The notes below the pieces were generated by a model. The model was not told the DNA's origin. It worked only from the letters and a program-made list of their open reading frames with translations, and did no database searches. Of a DNA stretch of 64,000 nucleotides, positions 56,902-64,000 are shown one piece after another; position 1 is the first letter of the stretch, and each line of letters opens with the position of its first letter. The position numbers and the translations under genes are program-made. The DNA comes from RYN-230 sp963814645 (GTDB lineage: Bacteria > Actinomycetota > Actinomycetes > Streptosporangiales > Streptosporangiaceae), in contig CAWFDX010000009.1 in assembly GCA_963814645.1 (NCBI GenBank), positions 124,001 to 188,000 on the forward strand, written 5' to 3'.

Positions 56902-58777
56902 CCTAGGTGGCTGGTGTTTTTTGTGCGTGGCGGTCCATGGGGTTCGTTGATCGTTTCGGGAGGATCGCTGTAGTGGCGGGATGTTCCCCTGGAGTGGCCG
57001 ATGACGCTGGGTCTGGCCGAGGCAGGCTGATCTGTTCCGCAGTACCGCGGCGTACTGCGAGGGGCGGGTGGCGCCGGGCTCGATTTATGGGATCTTGCAC
57101 CGGGAGTGCTTTGCGCTGTTCCCGGATGAGATGTTCGCTGACCTGTTCGATGATGTGGGCCGCCGGTCCGTGCCGCCGATGATCGTGGCGGTGGTGATGG
57201 TGCTGCAGCGGATCGAGGGGTGCAGCGACCGGGAGGCGGTGGACCGGTTCGCGTTCGATGCCCGGTGGAAGTACGCGGCCGGGGGGCTGGACTTCGATTA
57301 CCCGGGTTTTGTGCACACGGTGCTGGTGGACATGCGGGCCCGGCTGGCCTGCTCGGTGCGGCCGGAGAGGATCTTCGGGGTGACGCTGGAGGTGGCCCGG
57401 GCCGCGGGGCTGATAGGCCGGCGGCGGGTGGTGGATTCCATCCCGCTGTATGACGCGGTCGCCACGATGGACACGGTGACGCTGGTCCGCTCGGCGGTCC
57501 GCGGGCTGCTGAGGGCCGCGGCCGGTGAGCTGGCCGGTGAGCTGCGCGCCGTATTGCGCCGCGACGATGACTACCTGGCTGCGGGGAAGCCGGCGTGTGA
57601 TTATGACGACCCGCAGGCCCCGCGAAGAGCTGGTGGACGCGCTGGCCAAAGACGCCTATGCGCTGCTGGGAGTGCTGGAGGGCCGGGAGCTGGAACCGGC
57701 GGTGGCGCAGGCCGCGGCGCTGCTGGCCACGGTGACCGGCCAGGATCTGGGGCAGGATGCGGGCGGGGTGTTCACGATCGCCCGGAGAGTGGCTGCGGAC
57801 CGGGTCATCTCTACGGTTGATCCGCAGGCCCGGCATGGTCACAAGACCTCTGCCCGCGGCTTTGACGGCTTCAAGGGCCACATCGCGGCGGACCCTGACT
57901 CGGAGATCATCACGGCCACCGCAGTCACGCCGGGCAACAGCGCCGACGGTGATGCCGCGGAGGGCCTGCTGGCCGATGTGCTGGCCGGCGCCGCTGAGGG
58001 GGCGCAGGACGAGGACACCGCAGGCCGGGGTGAGGTCTATGGCGATGCCGCCTACGGCACCGGTGACCTGGTCGCCCGCGTCGAGAGCGCCGGCCTTTAC
58101 AACGGTTTGAAGGTTCAGCCGCCGGCCACGGTGAAAGGGCACTTCCCCAAGGACCGTTTCGCCATCGACCTCGATGCCAAGACCGTCACCTGCCCGGCCG
58201 GCGTGACCGCGGCTATCCGGGCCACCGGCCGCAAGCGCCAGCCCTGGCAGGCCAGGTTCGGCCGGGCCTGCCGGACCTGCCCGCTGGCCGCCCAGTGCAC
58301 CACGGCCGCCGAAGGCCGCACCATCACCATCGGCCCGCACGAGGCCACCCTGGCCGCCGCCCGCCAGGCCCAGGCCAGCCCAGCCTGGCAGGCCAGCTAC
58401 AAGGCCACCCGGCCCAAGATCGAACGCAAGATCGGCCACCTGATGCGCCGCCGCCACGGCGGCCGCCGCGCCCGGGTCCGCGGCCAGTACAAAGCCGCCG
58501 CCGATTTCGCCCTGCTGGCCGCCGCGGCCAACCTGGCCCGCCTCGCCGTCCTCGGCGTCACCAGCAACAACGGAACCTGGATAGCGGGCAGCGCATGACC
58601 AGCAGGCCACCAGCTCCGCCACCGCGGCCATCCCAGACCTCAGCCCTCACCAGGCCCAGCCGCAGCAGCGCCAAGCCCGCTTTCCGGGAACAAAGATCCC
58701 AGGCCGGCTACACGCCACCTGCCCGCCCAGACTGCCTGCCACCCTCCACAAGACCCGTTTAACACCAGCCACCTAGG
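56902..58777 (+). mobile_element. IS1182-family insertion sequence
   Basis: 1876 bp bounded by perfect 17-bp inverted ends: CCTAGGTGGCTGGTGTT (56902-56918) and its complement at 58761-58777. The outer six bases CCTAGG are themselves a palindrome and may be a duplicated palindromic target. A single transposase gene fills it but carries two frameshifts. Confidence 0.85.
57001..58598 (+). pseudogene. IS1182-family transposase with two +1 frameshifts
   Basis: Three frames in order make one transposase. ATG 57001 gives MTLGLAEA, then (one base removed near 57026) ADLFRSTAAYCEGRVAPGSI and FDDVGRRSVPPMIVAVVMVL with CSDREAVDRFAFDARWKYAA. After a second extra C at 57618-57621 come REELVDALAKDAYALLG, STVDPQARHGHKTSARGFDG, a KGHIAADPDSEIITAT core, YGDAAYGTGDLV, a Cys cluster CRTCPLAAQC and the terminal KIERKIGHLMRRRHGGRRAR. 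The DDE core is recognisable. As written it cannot be translated whole. Confidence 0.83.
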
Positions 58778-58866
58778 GCATGATCACGATGCCTGGCCGT
58801 GAGGTACCGAGCACTGCGCGGGGTGCCTCGACGCTGATGCGCCCCAGCCCTGCCCGGGTACCGGGG

Positions 58867-59529
58867 TTAGCCGGTGAGGCCGAAGTCGGGCAGGCATTCG
58901 GCCAGCCCGGTGATCTCCACCTCGGTCGTGCGGTGCGCCCGCCAGGCCTCCCGGTCCAGGCGCAGCCGGTGCTGGGTCGCAGGCTTGCCCCGGATGACCT
59001 GGCGATAGATGCCGTCGGAGACATAGCCAAGCTTGCGCGACACGCCCAGCGACGCGGCGTTGTCAGTGAACGCCTCCGAGGTGGCGTACTCGGCGCCCAG
59101 GCCGGTGAAGGCCAGCTCCAGCACGGCCGCGCGCATCTCGGTGCCGATGCCCTGGCGCTGGTAGCGCCGGCCCAGCCAGGAGCCGGTGTGCACCTCACGC
59201 AGCACGGCGAAGTCGCGCCCGGATATGCCCTGCGTGCCGACGATGGCCCCGCCGGCGTCCACGACCAGGTTGAGCGTCCAGTCCTGGTCTGACCACGCGG
59301 CCAGCTGCCGCAGGTGGTGCTGCAGCACGCCGCGCGCCACCTGGTCCGGCGGGACGTCCGTCCAGGGCACCCCGAACGGCATCACCGCCGGGTCATGTAT
59401 CCCGGCGGCGGCCAGGCCGGCCAGCTCGTCCAGGTCGGCCAGCGAGGGCAGCCGCAGTTCCAGCCGCGCCGTGCGGAGGCGCAACCCGAACAGCGGCCAG
59501 TGCCGCGGGGTGCCGGGCGTCGCTGCCAT
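58867..59529 (-). CDS. GNAT N-acetyltransferase (RimJ/RimL-like)
   Basis: 220 residues from ATG 59529. RLELRLPSLADLDELAGLAA, WTLNLVVDAGGAIVGTQGIS, the acetyl-CoA loop TGSWLGRRYQRQGIGTEMRA (QxxGxG) and TSEAFTDNAASLGVSRKLGY define a RimJ/RimL-type enzyme that probably acetylates an amine or protein N-terminus. It is longer than the GNAT at 22840-23328, with a C-terminal strand region (TTEVEITGLAECLPDFGLTG). It stands alone. Confidence 0.88.
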   Translation of the reverse strand: MAATPGTPRHWPLFGLRLRTARLELRLPSLADLDELAGLAAAGIHDPAVMPFGVPWTDVPPDQVARGVLQHHLRQLAAWSDQDWTLNLVVDAGGAIVGTQGISGRDFAVLREVHTGSWLGRRYQRQGIGTEMRAAVLELAFTGLGAEYATSEAFTDNAASLGVSRKLGYVSDGIYRQVIRGKPATQHRLRLDREAWRAHRTTEVEITGLAECLPDFGLTG

Positions 59530-59588
59530 GCGGCTGATTATCGGAGCCCGGCCGCCCGGAGGCATGTCATTTATCCGGCCCCGGCAGC

Positions 59589-59626
59589 CTGCTGCCCGGG
59601 CTCGGCTGGCCGAGCCCGGGCAGCAG
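59589..59626 (-). terminator. Perfect 17-bp terminator hairpin after the first secreted paralogue
   Basis: CTGCTGCCCGGGCTCGG (59589-59605) pairs fully with 59610-59626 around a 4-base loop. It stands 18 bases after the stop of the leftward gene at 59644. Confidence 0.8.
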
Positions 59627-59643
59627 TCCGTGAAACAGGAAGG

Positions 59644-60513
59644 TCAGCGCGCCCAGACGCCGAAGGCGTCCCACAAGCGCACCTCGTTGTTGGCCGACAG
59701 CCCGTCCGACCACAGCGGGGTCGGCGACACCCGGGTGGTGCCCGACGGCGGCAGCAGGCCGTTGCTGGTCGCGATGACCTGGCTGGTGGTCCACTGGCCG
59801 ATGAACGAGCCACGCGAACCGCTGTACGTCGTCAGCGCGCCCTGCAGGAACTGGTTGATCCGGAATGCCTGGACGAACGGCGGCAGCGCGATCGGCACCC
59901 CGGTGCCGTTGGTGAAGTCGTCCAGCGCGGCGGCGTGATCGAAGATCGGGCCGTAGGCCCGGGTTTTGTAGTACTCCACTGGGCCAGAGGTGGACGGCGG
60001 CGTGATCACGAAGTGCAGCTCGTTCCCCTCCTGGTCGAAGTAGATACTGAAGTTGACGCCGTCGCCCTGGTTGACCCCGGACAGCTCGGAGTAGTGCGAG
60101 AAGTACGGGCCGTTCAGCGAGTTGTTGAAGGCCTCCACGTAGGACACCCAGCTGCCGGTGGTGCAGACGGCGCCGTACGACCGGGCCACGATGCAGGACT
60201 CGATGCCGGCCCGCACGTACTGGTCCCCGCTGGCCAGTGAACCGTTGGACAGCTGAATGTACTCCTGCGGGTAGAGCCCGGTCAGGAACGAGGTGTCCGG
60301 CACGGTCAGCGTGGCGGATATGTAGCGGAAGTAGCGGCCGCTCGCCTCGTAACCGGCCTGGCTAGTCGTCCCGATCAGCGGATAGGAGATATGCGGCTGC
60401 GCGGGCTTGCTCACGGACGCGCTCGCGGCACTTGAGGCCGCGAGGCCAAGCGTCGTGGCGGTGGCGCCCGCCGCCGCGGCGGCGACGAACGTTCTGAGGA
60501 TGCGGCTTCGCAT
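59644..60513 (-). CDS. Secreted protein, paralogue B of a tandem pair
   Basis: 289 residues from ATG 60513. A signal peptide (RSRILRTFVAAAAAGATATT, LGLAASSAASAS) is followed by an all-beta domain with TLTVPDTSFLTGLYPQEYIQ, IESCIVARSYGAVCTTGSWV, NNSLNGPYFSHYSELSGVNQ, HFVITPPSTSGPVEYYKT and the C-terminal PSGTTRVSPTPLWSDGLSAN. It has about 80 percent identity by eye to the neighbour at 60786. Two Cys near IESC and AVC may form a disulfide. The fold vaguely recalls the glutamic-peptidase (eqolisin) beta-sandwich, but the catalytic Gln is not evident. Function is unknown. Confidence 0.83.
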   Translation of the reverse strand: MRSRILRTFVAAAAAGATATTLGLAASSAASASVSKPAQPHISYPLIGTTSQAGYEASGRYFRYISATLTVPDTSFLTGLYPQEYIQLSNGSLASGDQYVRAGIESCIVARSYGAVCTTGSWVSYVEAFNNSLNGPYFSHYSELSGVNQGDGVNFSIYFDQEGNELHFVITPPSTSGPVEYYKTRAYGPIFDHAAALDDFTNGTGVPIALPPFVQAFRINQFLQGALTTYSGSRGSFIGQWTTSQVIATSNGLLPPSGTTRVSPTPLWSDGLSANNEVRLWDAFGVWAR

Positions 60514-60701
60514 CAGTTCCCCTCCTGTGACGCGCGGGAGCAGCACCGGTGTGACTCTGGGCGGTGTTTCAGGACTGGTGCCCGGTTTGCCCCCGTACGT
60601 GGTTGTTCAGGTCGGCCCTGACCGCCCTCCGTATCCCCTTTCCTACTGTGCGTAATCTAATGATTACTTCACGCGATGGATTTATGCACCCCAAACAAGC
60701 G

Positions 60702-60735
60702 AGCTGCCCGGGCCGGCGAACCGGCCCGGGCAGCT
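60702..60735 (-). terminator. Perfect 15-bp terminator hairpin with UUCG loop
   Basis: AGCTGCCCGGGCCGG (60702-60716) pairs fully with 60721-60735. On the minus strand the loop is UUCG and the stem is followed by CGCTTGTTT, a partial U-tract. It lies 51 bases after the stop of the gene at 60786. Confidence 0.85.
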
Positions 60736-60785
60736 GCCCTACTGATCACTCCGGCTATGGGCCAGCGGCCCACAGCCAGCTGGAC

Positions 60786-61652
60786 TTAGCGCGCCCAGAC
60801 CCCGAAGGCGTCCCACGGGCGAACCGCACCGTTGGCCGACAGGCCGTCCGACCACAGCGGGCTTGGCGACACCCGGGTCGTCCCGGACGGCGGCAGCAGC
60901 CCATTGCTGGTGGCGATGATCGGCGTGGTCGTCCACGGCCCCACGAACGAACCACGCAGCCCATGCTCGGTGGTGATGGCACCCTGCAGGAACTGGTTGA
61001 TGCGGAACGCGTGGATGAACGGCGGCAGCGCGATCGGCACGCCGGTGCTGTTGGTGAAGTCGTCCACCGCATCGGCGTACTGGAAGATCGCCCCGTAGGC
61101 CTGAGTCTTGTAGTACTCGACCGGGCCGGACGTGGACGGTGGCGTGATGACGAAGTGCAGCTCGTTGCCGGCCTCGTCATAGAAGATGCTGAAGTTCACG
61201 CCGTCGCCCTGGTTGACCCCGGACAGCTCGGAGTAGTGCGAGAAGTACGGGCCGTTCAGCGAGTTGTTGAACGCCTCGATGTACGACACCCAGCTGCCGG
61301 TGGTGCAGACGGCGCCGTACGAGCGGGCCACGATGCACGACTCGATGCCAGCCCGGATGTACTGGTCGCCGCCACCCAGCGAGCCGTTAGACAGCTGGAT
61401 GTACTCCTGCGGGTACAGCCCGGTCAGGAACGAGGTGTCCGGCACCGTGAGGGTGGACGAGATGTAGCGGAAGTCACGCCCGCTCGCCTCGTACCCCGCG
61501 GTGCTGGTGGTGGCCATCGTCGGGCCGATGTTCCCGCTCGCGGCGCGCGACACGGCCGCGTTGGCAGCTCCTGCGGCGGTCAGGCCAAGGGTGCCAGCGG
61601 TGACGCCAGCCGCAGCAGCGGCGAGTAGCGTCTGGGTGATGCGTCTACGCAT
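60786..61652 (-). CDS. Secreted protein, paralogue A of a tandem pair
   Basis: 288 residues from ATG 61652. Its signal peptide (RRRITQTLLAAAAAGVTAGT) is followed by the same domain as paralogue B; the blocks GLYPQEYIQLSNGSL, YGAVCTTGSWVSYIEAFNNS and SHYSELSGVNQGDGVNFSI are shared almost word for word. The upstream regions are also related: a block around 61721-61755 resembles 60562-60606, so the duplication included the promoter. Each copy has its own terminator, so they are separate transcripts. Function is unknown. Confidence 0.83.
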   Translation of the reverse strand: MRRRITQTLLAAAAAGVTAGTLGLTAAGAANAAVSRAASGNIGPTMATTSTAGYEASGRDFRYISSTLTVPDTSFLTGLYPQEYIQLSNGSLGGGDQYIRAGIESCIVARSYGAVCTTGSWVSYIEAFNNSLNGPYFSHYSELSGVNQGDGVNFSIFYDEAGNELHFVITPPSTSGPVEYYKTQAYGAIFQYADAVDDFTNSTGVPIALPPFIHAFRINQFLQGAITTEHGLRGSFVGPWTTTPIIATSNGLLPPSGTTRVSPSPLWSDGLSANGAVRPWDAFGVWAR

Positions 61653-61813
61653 CGATTACTTTCTTCCCTCGATTTTTGCCCGGGTCCGGTAAGAAAATTC
61701 CACGGGGTATGAGGCGGTGATTTAGAACCGGCCCCGGACTTGCCTCCGTAAGTGGCTGCGCTTCACGCTGACTCCCGCCCCGCCGAGTCCAGCAGCGACC
61801 ATACCATGAGTAG

Positions 61814-63166
61814 TTACGGCCGCACGATGCGTGACATGAAGCATGTCACAGCACTGTGACCTGGGCACTCTAAATTCCGGGCCAGCCACGAGAAGGCGTT
61901 ATTCAGCTGCCGGTTCCGGGGCCGGAAAAATCGGGCAAGTGCCGATATTGCGTTTTCTGCTACTGCGCCCGGCGGCCGGCCAGGCACCGTGCGGCCCTTC
62001 CATTCGCCGCCGCGCCCCGCATAATGCCGCCGGGCGGAATCTGCCGTCATTGCGGCATAAAGCAGTGCGATAGCGGGCAGCACTGGCGCCCGCCAGCCGC
62101 CCAGCCGGTACAGCCGGAGCACGGGCAGGAAGCTGGCGCTCATCAGCAGCCAGCCGGCCAGGCCGGCCGCGGCGCACCCGGCGGCGCCTGAGCCCGCCCC
62201 GGCGGCCAGCCCGGCCAGGCCGGCCAGCGCCGCCACCGGCGGCGCCGCGTACAGCCACAGCAGGCCGAGCAGGGTCAGCCCGAGCAGCACCGGCGAGTAG
62301 CGCAGCTGGACGTAGGCGCTGCGCGCGATCATGTCCCACAGGCCGGCCAGCCGTGGGTACGGCCGGCGGCTGCGCACCTCGGTGGTGAATCCCAGCCAGC
62401 AGCGGGCCCGCGACGGCGGCCGCTTGAGCAGCCGGCCCAGCGCCACGTCGTCGATGCGCGCCCCGCGGATCGGGGCCAGGCCGCCGGCCGCGGCCAGCGT
62501 GGCCCGGTGCACCAGCATGCAGCCACCGGCCGCGGCGGCCGTCCGTGAACCTGGCCGGTTGACCCAGCGGAACGGGTACAGCTGGGCGAAGAAGTAGACG
62601 AAGGCCGGCACGATGAGCCGTTCCCAGCCGGTGTCCGCGCGGAGCAGCGCCATCTGCGAGACCAGCGCGCGGTCCCCGGCCACGGCCGCGCGGACCAGCG
62701 CGGTCAGCGTGCCCGGCGCGTACCCGATGTCCGCGTCGGTGAACAGCACATAGTCGCACTCCCCCGCGGCCCGCAGCCCGGCGGCCATGGCGTGCACCTT
62801 GCCCGCCCAGCCCGGCGGCGTCGGCCCGGCCGGCACGACCCGCACCGGCGCCAGCCCGGCCGGGCCAGCAGCACCGCCGAGCGCGGCGGCCACCTCGGCG
62901 GTGCCGTCGGTGCTGCCGTCGTCCACCAGCAGCACCGCGAACTCGCCCGGATAGTCCTGGGCCAGCAGGCTGGGCATGGCGAGCGGCAGGATGGCCGCCT
63001 CGTCCCGGGCCGGCACCACGGCCACCACGCTGGGCCAGCGCCCCGGCTGCCACCGCGGGTCCACCGCGGGCAGCCGCTGATCGGTGCGCCAGAACCCGCC
63101 GTGCCCGGCCAGCAGGTAGACCCAGGCGATCGCGGCGAGCAGGGCCACACCGGCCAGCACAGGCAT
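61814..63166 (-). CDS. Glycosyltransferase family 2 protein (HpnB-like)
   Basis: 450 residues from ATG 63166. An N-terminal helix (VLAGVALLAAIAWVYLLAGH) is followed by a GT-A domain with VVAVVPARDEAAILPLAMPS, LLVDDGSTDGT and YVLFTDADIGYAPGTL. The acceptor region has GGCMLVHRATLAAAGGL, IDDVALGRLLKRP and RLAGLWDMIARSAYVQLRYS, and three C-terminal helices are followed by GEWKGRTVPG. This is the pattern of hopene-associated HpnB. No other hopanoid gene is in the window, so the acceptor is open. The last 50 residues after GRTVPG look atypical. Confidence 0.86.
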   Translation of the reverse strand: MPVLAGVALLAAIAWVYLLAGHGGFWRTDQRLPAVDPRWQPGRWPSVVAVVPARDEAAILPLAMPSLLAQDYPGEFAVLLVDDGSTDGTAEVAAALGGAAGPAGLAPVRVVPAGPTPPGWAGKVHAMAAGLRAAGECDYVLFTDADIGYAPGTLTALVRAAVAGDRALVSQMALLRADTGWERLIVPAFVYFFAQLYPFRWVNRPGSRTAAAAGGCMLVHRATLAAAGGLAPIRGARIDDVALGRLLKRPPSRARCWLGFTTEVRSRRPYPRLAGLWDMIARSAYVQLRYSPVLLGLTLLGLLWLYAAPPVAALAGLAGLAAGAGSGAAGCAAAGLAGWLLMSASFLPVLRLYRLGGWRAPVLPAIALLYAAMTADSARRHYAGRGGEWKGRTVPGRPPGAVAENAISALARFFRPRNRQLNNAFSWLARNLECPGHSAVTCFMSRIVRP

Positions 63167-63197
63167 CCGCCAAGCCTAGAGCCCGGCCGCCAAGCAC

Positions 63198-63241
63198 GAT
63201 CAAACGTCTGGTGCCGCCAGGAAAGCACCAGACGTTTGATC
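63198..63241. repeat. Perfect 17-bp inverted repeat between two leftward genes
   Basis: GATCAAACGTCTGGTGC (63198-63214) pairs fully with 63225-63241 around CGCCAGGAAA. It lies after the stop of the flotillin gene and before the HpnB-like gene, so terminator function is possible, though no U-tract follows. Confidence 0.75.
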
Positions 63242-63258
63242 ACGGACGCCAGAGCCAG

Positions 63259-63999
63259 TTAGCCGCGCGGGCGGCTGTCCTGCGGGCGGCTGTCCTGCGG
63301 GCTTTCTGGCAGGCGGACCACTTCGGCGCTGGCCTCCGGCCCGGTGGCCAGGTTCTTCTTGATCGAGTCGAGGATGGTCAGCCCCTGGCCGACCAGGCCG
63401 GCCGCGATCTCGCTGAGCCCTTCGGCCCCGTTCAGCACGTTGACGTTCGCCCCGGCCAGGCCGCCGGCGGCTTCCTTGACGATCTGCGGGAGCTGGTCGA
63501 TGAGCATCCGGTCCAGCGCGACCCGGTCGTTGGACGCGGCCGCCTCGGCCTGGATCCGCATCCGCTCCGCGTCCGCCTTGGCCAGGATGCGCACCTTCTC
63601 CGCTTCCGCCTCGGCCGGCCTGACCACCTCGGCCACCAGCTCGCGCTGGCGCAGCTCGGCCCGGCGCTGGGCCAGTTCCGACTGGGCGTTGATGACCCCG
63701 ACCTGGGTCTGCGCCTGCATGAGCGGCCCGGCCTGCGCCGCCTCGGCCTGCGCCCGGTCGATCTCCGCCTTGTACTGGGCCCGCACCACCGCGGTCTGCC
63801 GCTCGTACTCGGCCTGCTTGCGCTGCGACTCCTGCACCGCCTGGGCGGCCGCCTGGTTGGCCTGGGCCTGGGCGATCTGCGCCTGGCGCTGGATGGCCGC
63901 GTTGTGCGGGGCCGCCATCGCGTCAATGTAGCCCGAGTTCAGGTCGTCGATCGACTGGATCTGCAGCGAGTCCACGGTCAGGCCGATCTTCGCCATCTC
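63259..63999 (-). CDS. Flotillin/SPFH-family protein, N-terminus outside the window
   Basis: The frame enters from the right window edge. The visible 246 residues begin REMAKIGLTVDSLQIQSIDD-like, the end of the SPFH domain. A long Ala/Glu/Gln-rich coiled coil follows (QRQAQIAQAQANQAAAQAVQ, ERQTAVVRAQYKAEIDRAQA, RPAEAEAEKVRILAKADAER). The flotillin tail AASNDRVALDRMLIDQLPQI and VNVLNGAEGLSEIAAGLVGQ completes it. A short tandem repeat (QDSRPQDSRP) ends the protein. Flotillins scaffold membrane microdomains. The ATG at 63996 is internal and not the start. Confidence 0.9.
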   Translation of the reverse strand, partial: EMAKIGLTVDSLQIQSIDDLNSGYIDAMAAPHNAAIQRQAQIAQAQANQAAAQAVQESQRKQAEYERQTAVVRAQYKAEIDRAQAEAAQAGPLMQAQTQVGVINAQSELAQRRAELRQRELVAEVVRPAEAEAEKVRILAKADAERMRIQAEAAASNDRVALDRMLIDQLPQIVKEAAGGLAGANVNVLNGAEGLSEIAAGLVGQGLTILDSIKKNLATGPEASAEVVRLPESPQDSRPQDSRPRG

Positions 64000-64000
64000 G

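Overview
The window reads as chromosomal DNA of a high-GC actinomycete (Actinomycetota). Coding density is high and codon third positions are almost all G/C. Many starts are GTG with AGGAGG-type ribosome sites, other starts look leaderless (a -10-like hexamer six or seven bases before the start codon), and the families present are typical of actinobacteria (DUF1269, DUF6458, DUF7144, GAP/Sap, the ECF sigma/CU044_5270 pair, HpnB glycosyltransferase). Genus cannot be assigned from the sequence alone.

Layout. 0-7.2 kb: small membrane proteins, a one-pore-loop K+ channel, a divergent GntR/small-protein pair, a frameshifted secreted beta-propeller protein and a MarC protein. 7.2-12.3 kb: an arsenic island with ArsR, an ArsI/CadI-type dioxygenase, an ArsR-ArsC fusion, an aquaglyceroporin, a flavin disulfide reductase and a PstS-like lipoprotein. 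12.4-12.8 kb: tRNA-Pro(TGG) and tRNA-Gly(TCC). 12.75-16.21 kb: a degenerate integrated islet bounded by a perfect 42-bp duplication of the tRNA-Gly 3' part. It holds a nonsense-mutated tyrosine integrase, an IS3-family element and two unknown genes. 16.5-23.3 kb: accessory-looking genes, including an alpha/beta hydrolase and an APH-like protein that both lack catalytic residues, VOC proteins, and an ECF sigma/anti-sigma-like locus with a duplicated promoter element. 23.6-38.4 kb: single-gene metabolic and resistance-like functions (epoxide hydrolase, cupin, CMD protein, hydrolase, CDF transporter, frameshifted sugar porter, methyltransferases, PadR locus, two nucleotidyltransferase-like proteins, DedA).

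39.4-53.6 kb is the most coherent system: a divergently transcribed carbohydrate locus. Leftward it encodes a PfkB kinase, a GH4 glycosidase, a ROK repressor and a NodB deacetylase fusion. Rightward it encodes a ROK kinase, an oligopeptide/oligosaccharide-type ABC transporter (binding protein, two permeases, two ATPases), a second GH4 enzyme and a BadF/GlcNAc-type kinase. The shared promoter region carries one perfect 9-bp inverted repeat (44365-44387) that looks like a ROK operator. My reading is uptake and phosphorylative/NAD-dependent breakdown of an amino-sugar-type oligosaccharide under ROK control. 53.6-56.6 kb is a three-gene operon (ArsR-type regulator, SRPBCC protein, D-aminoacylase-like amidohydrolase). 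56.9-58.8 kb is an IS1182-family element with a broken transposase. 58.9-64.0 kb holds a GNAT enzyme, two tandem paralogous secreted proteins each with a perfect terminator hairpin, an HpnB-like glycosyltransferase and a flotillin cut by the window end.

A caution runs through the window. At least seven genes carry single-base frameshifts in otherwise intact reading frames, and several neighbouring genes overlap by about 95-690 bases in ways that one restored base would cure. Either the assembly has uncorrected indels or many genes are recently decayed; raw reads would decide.
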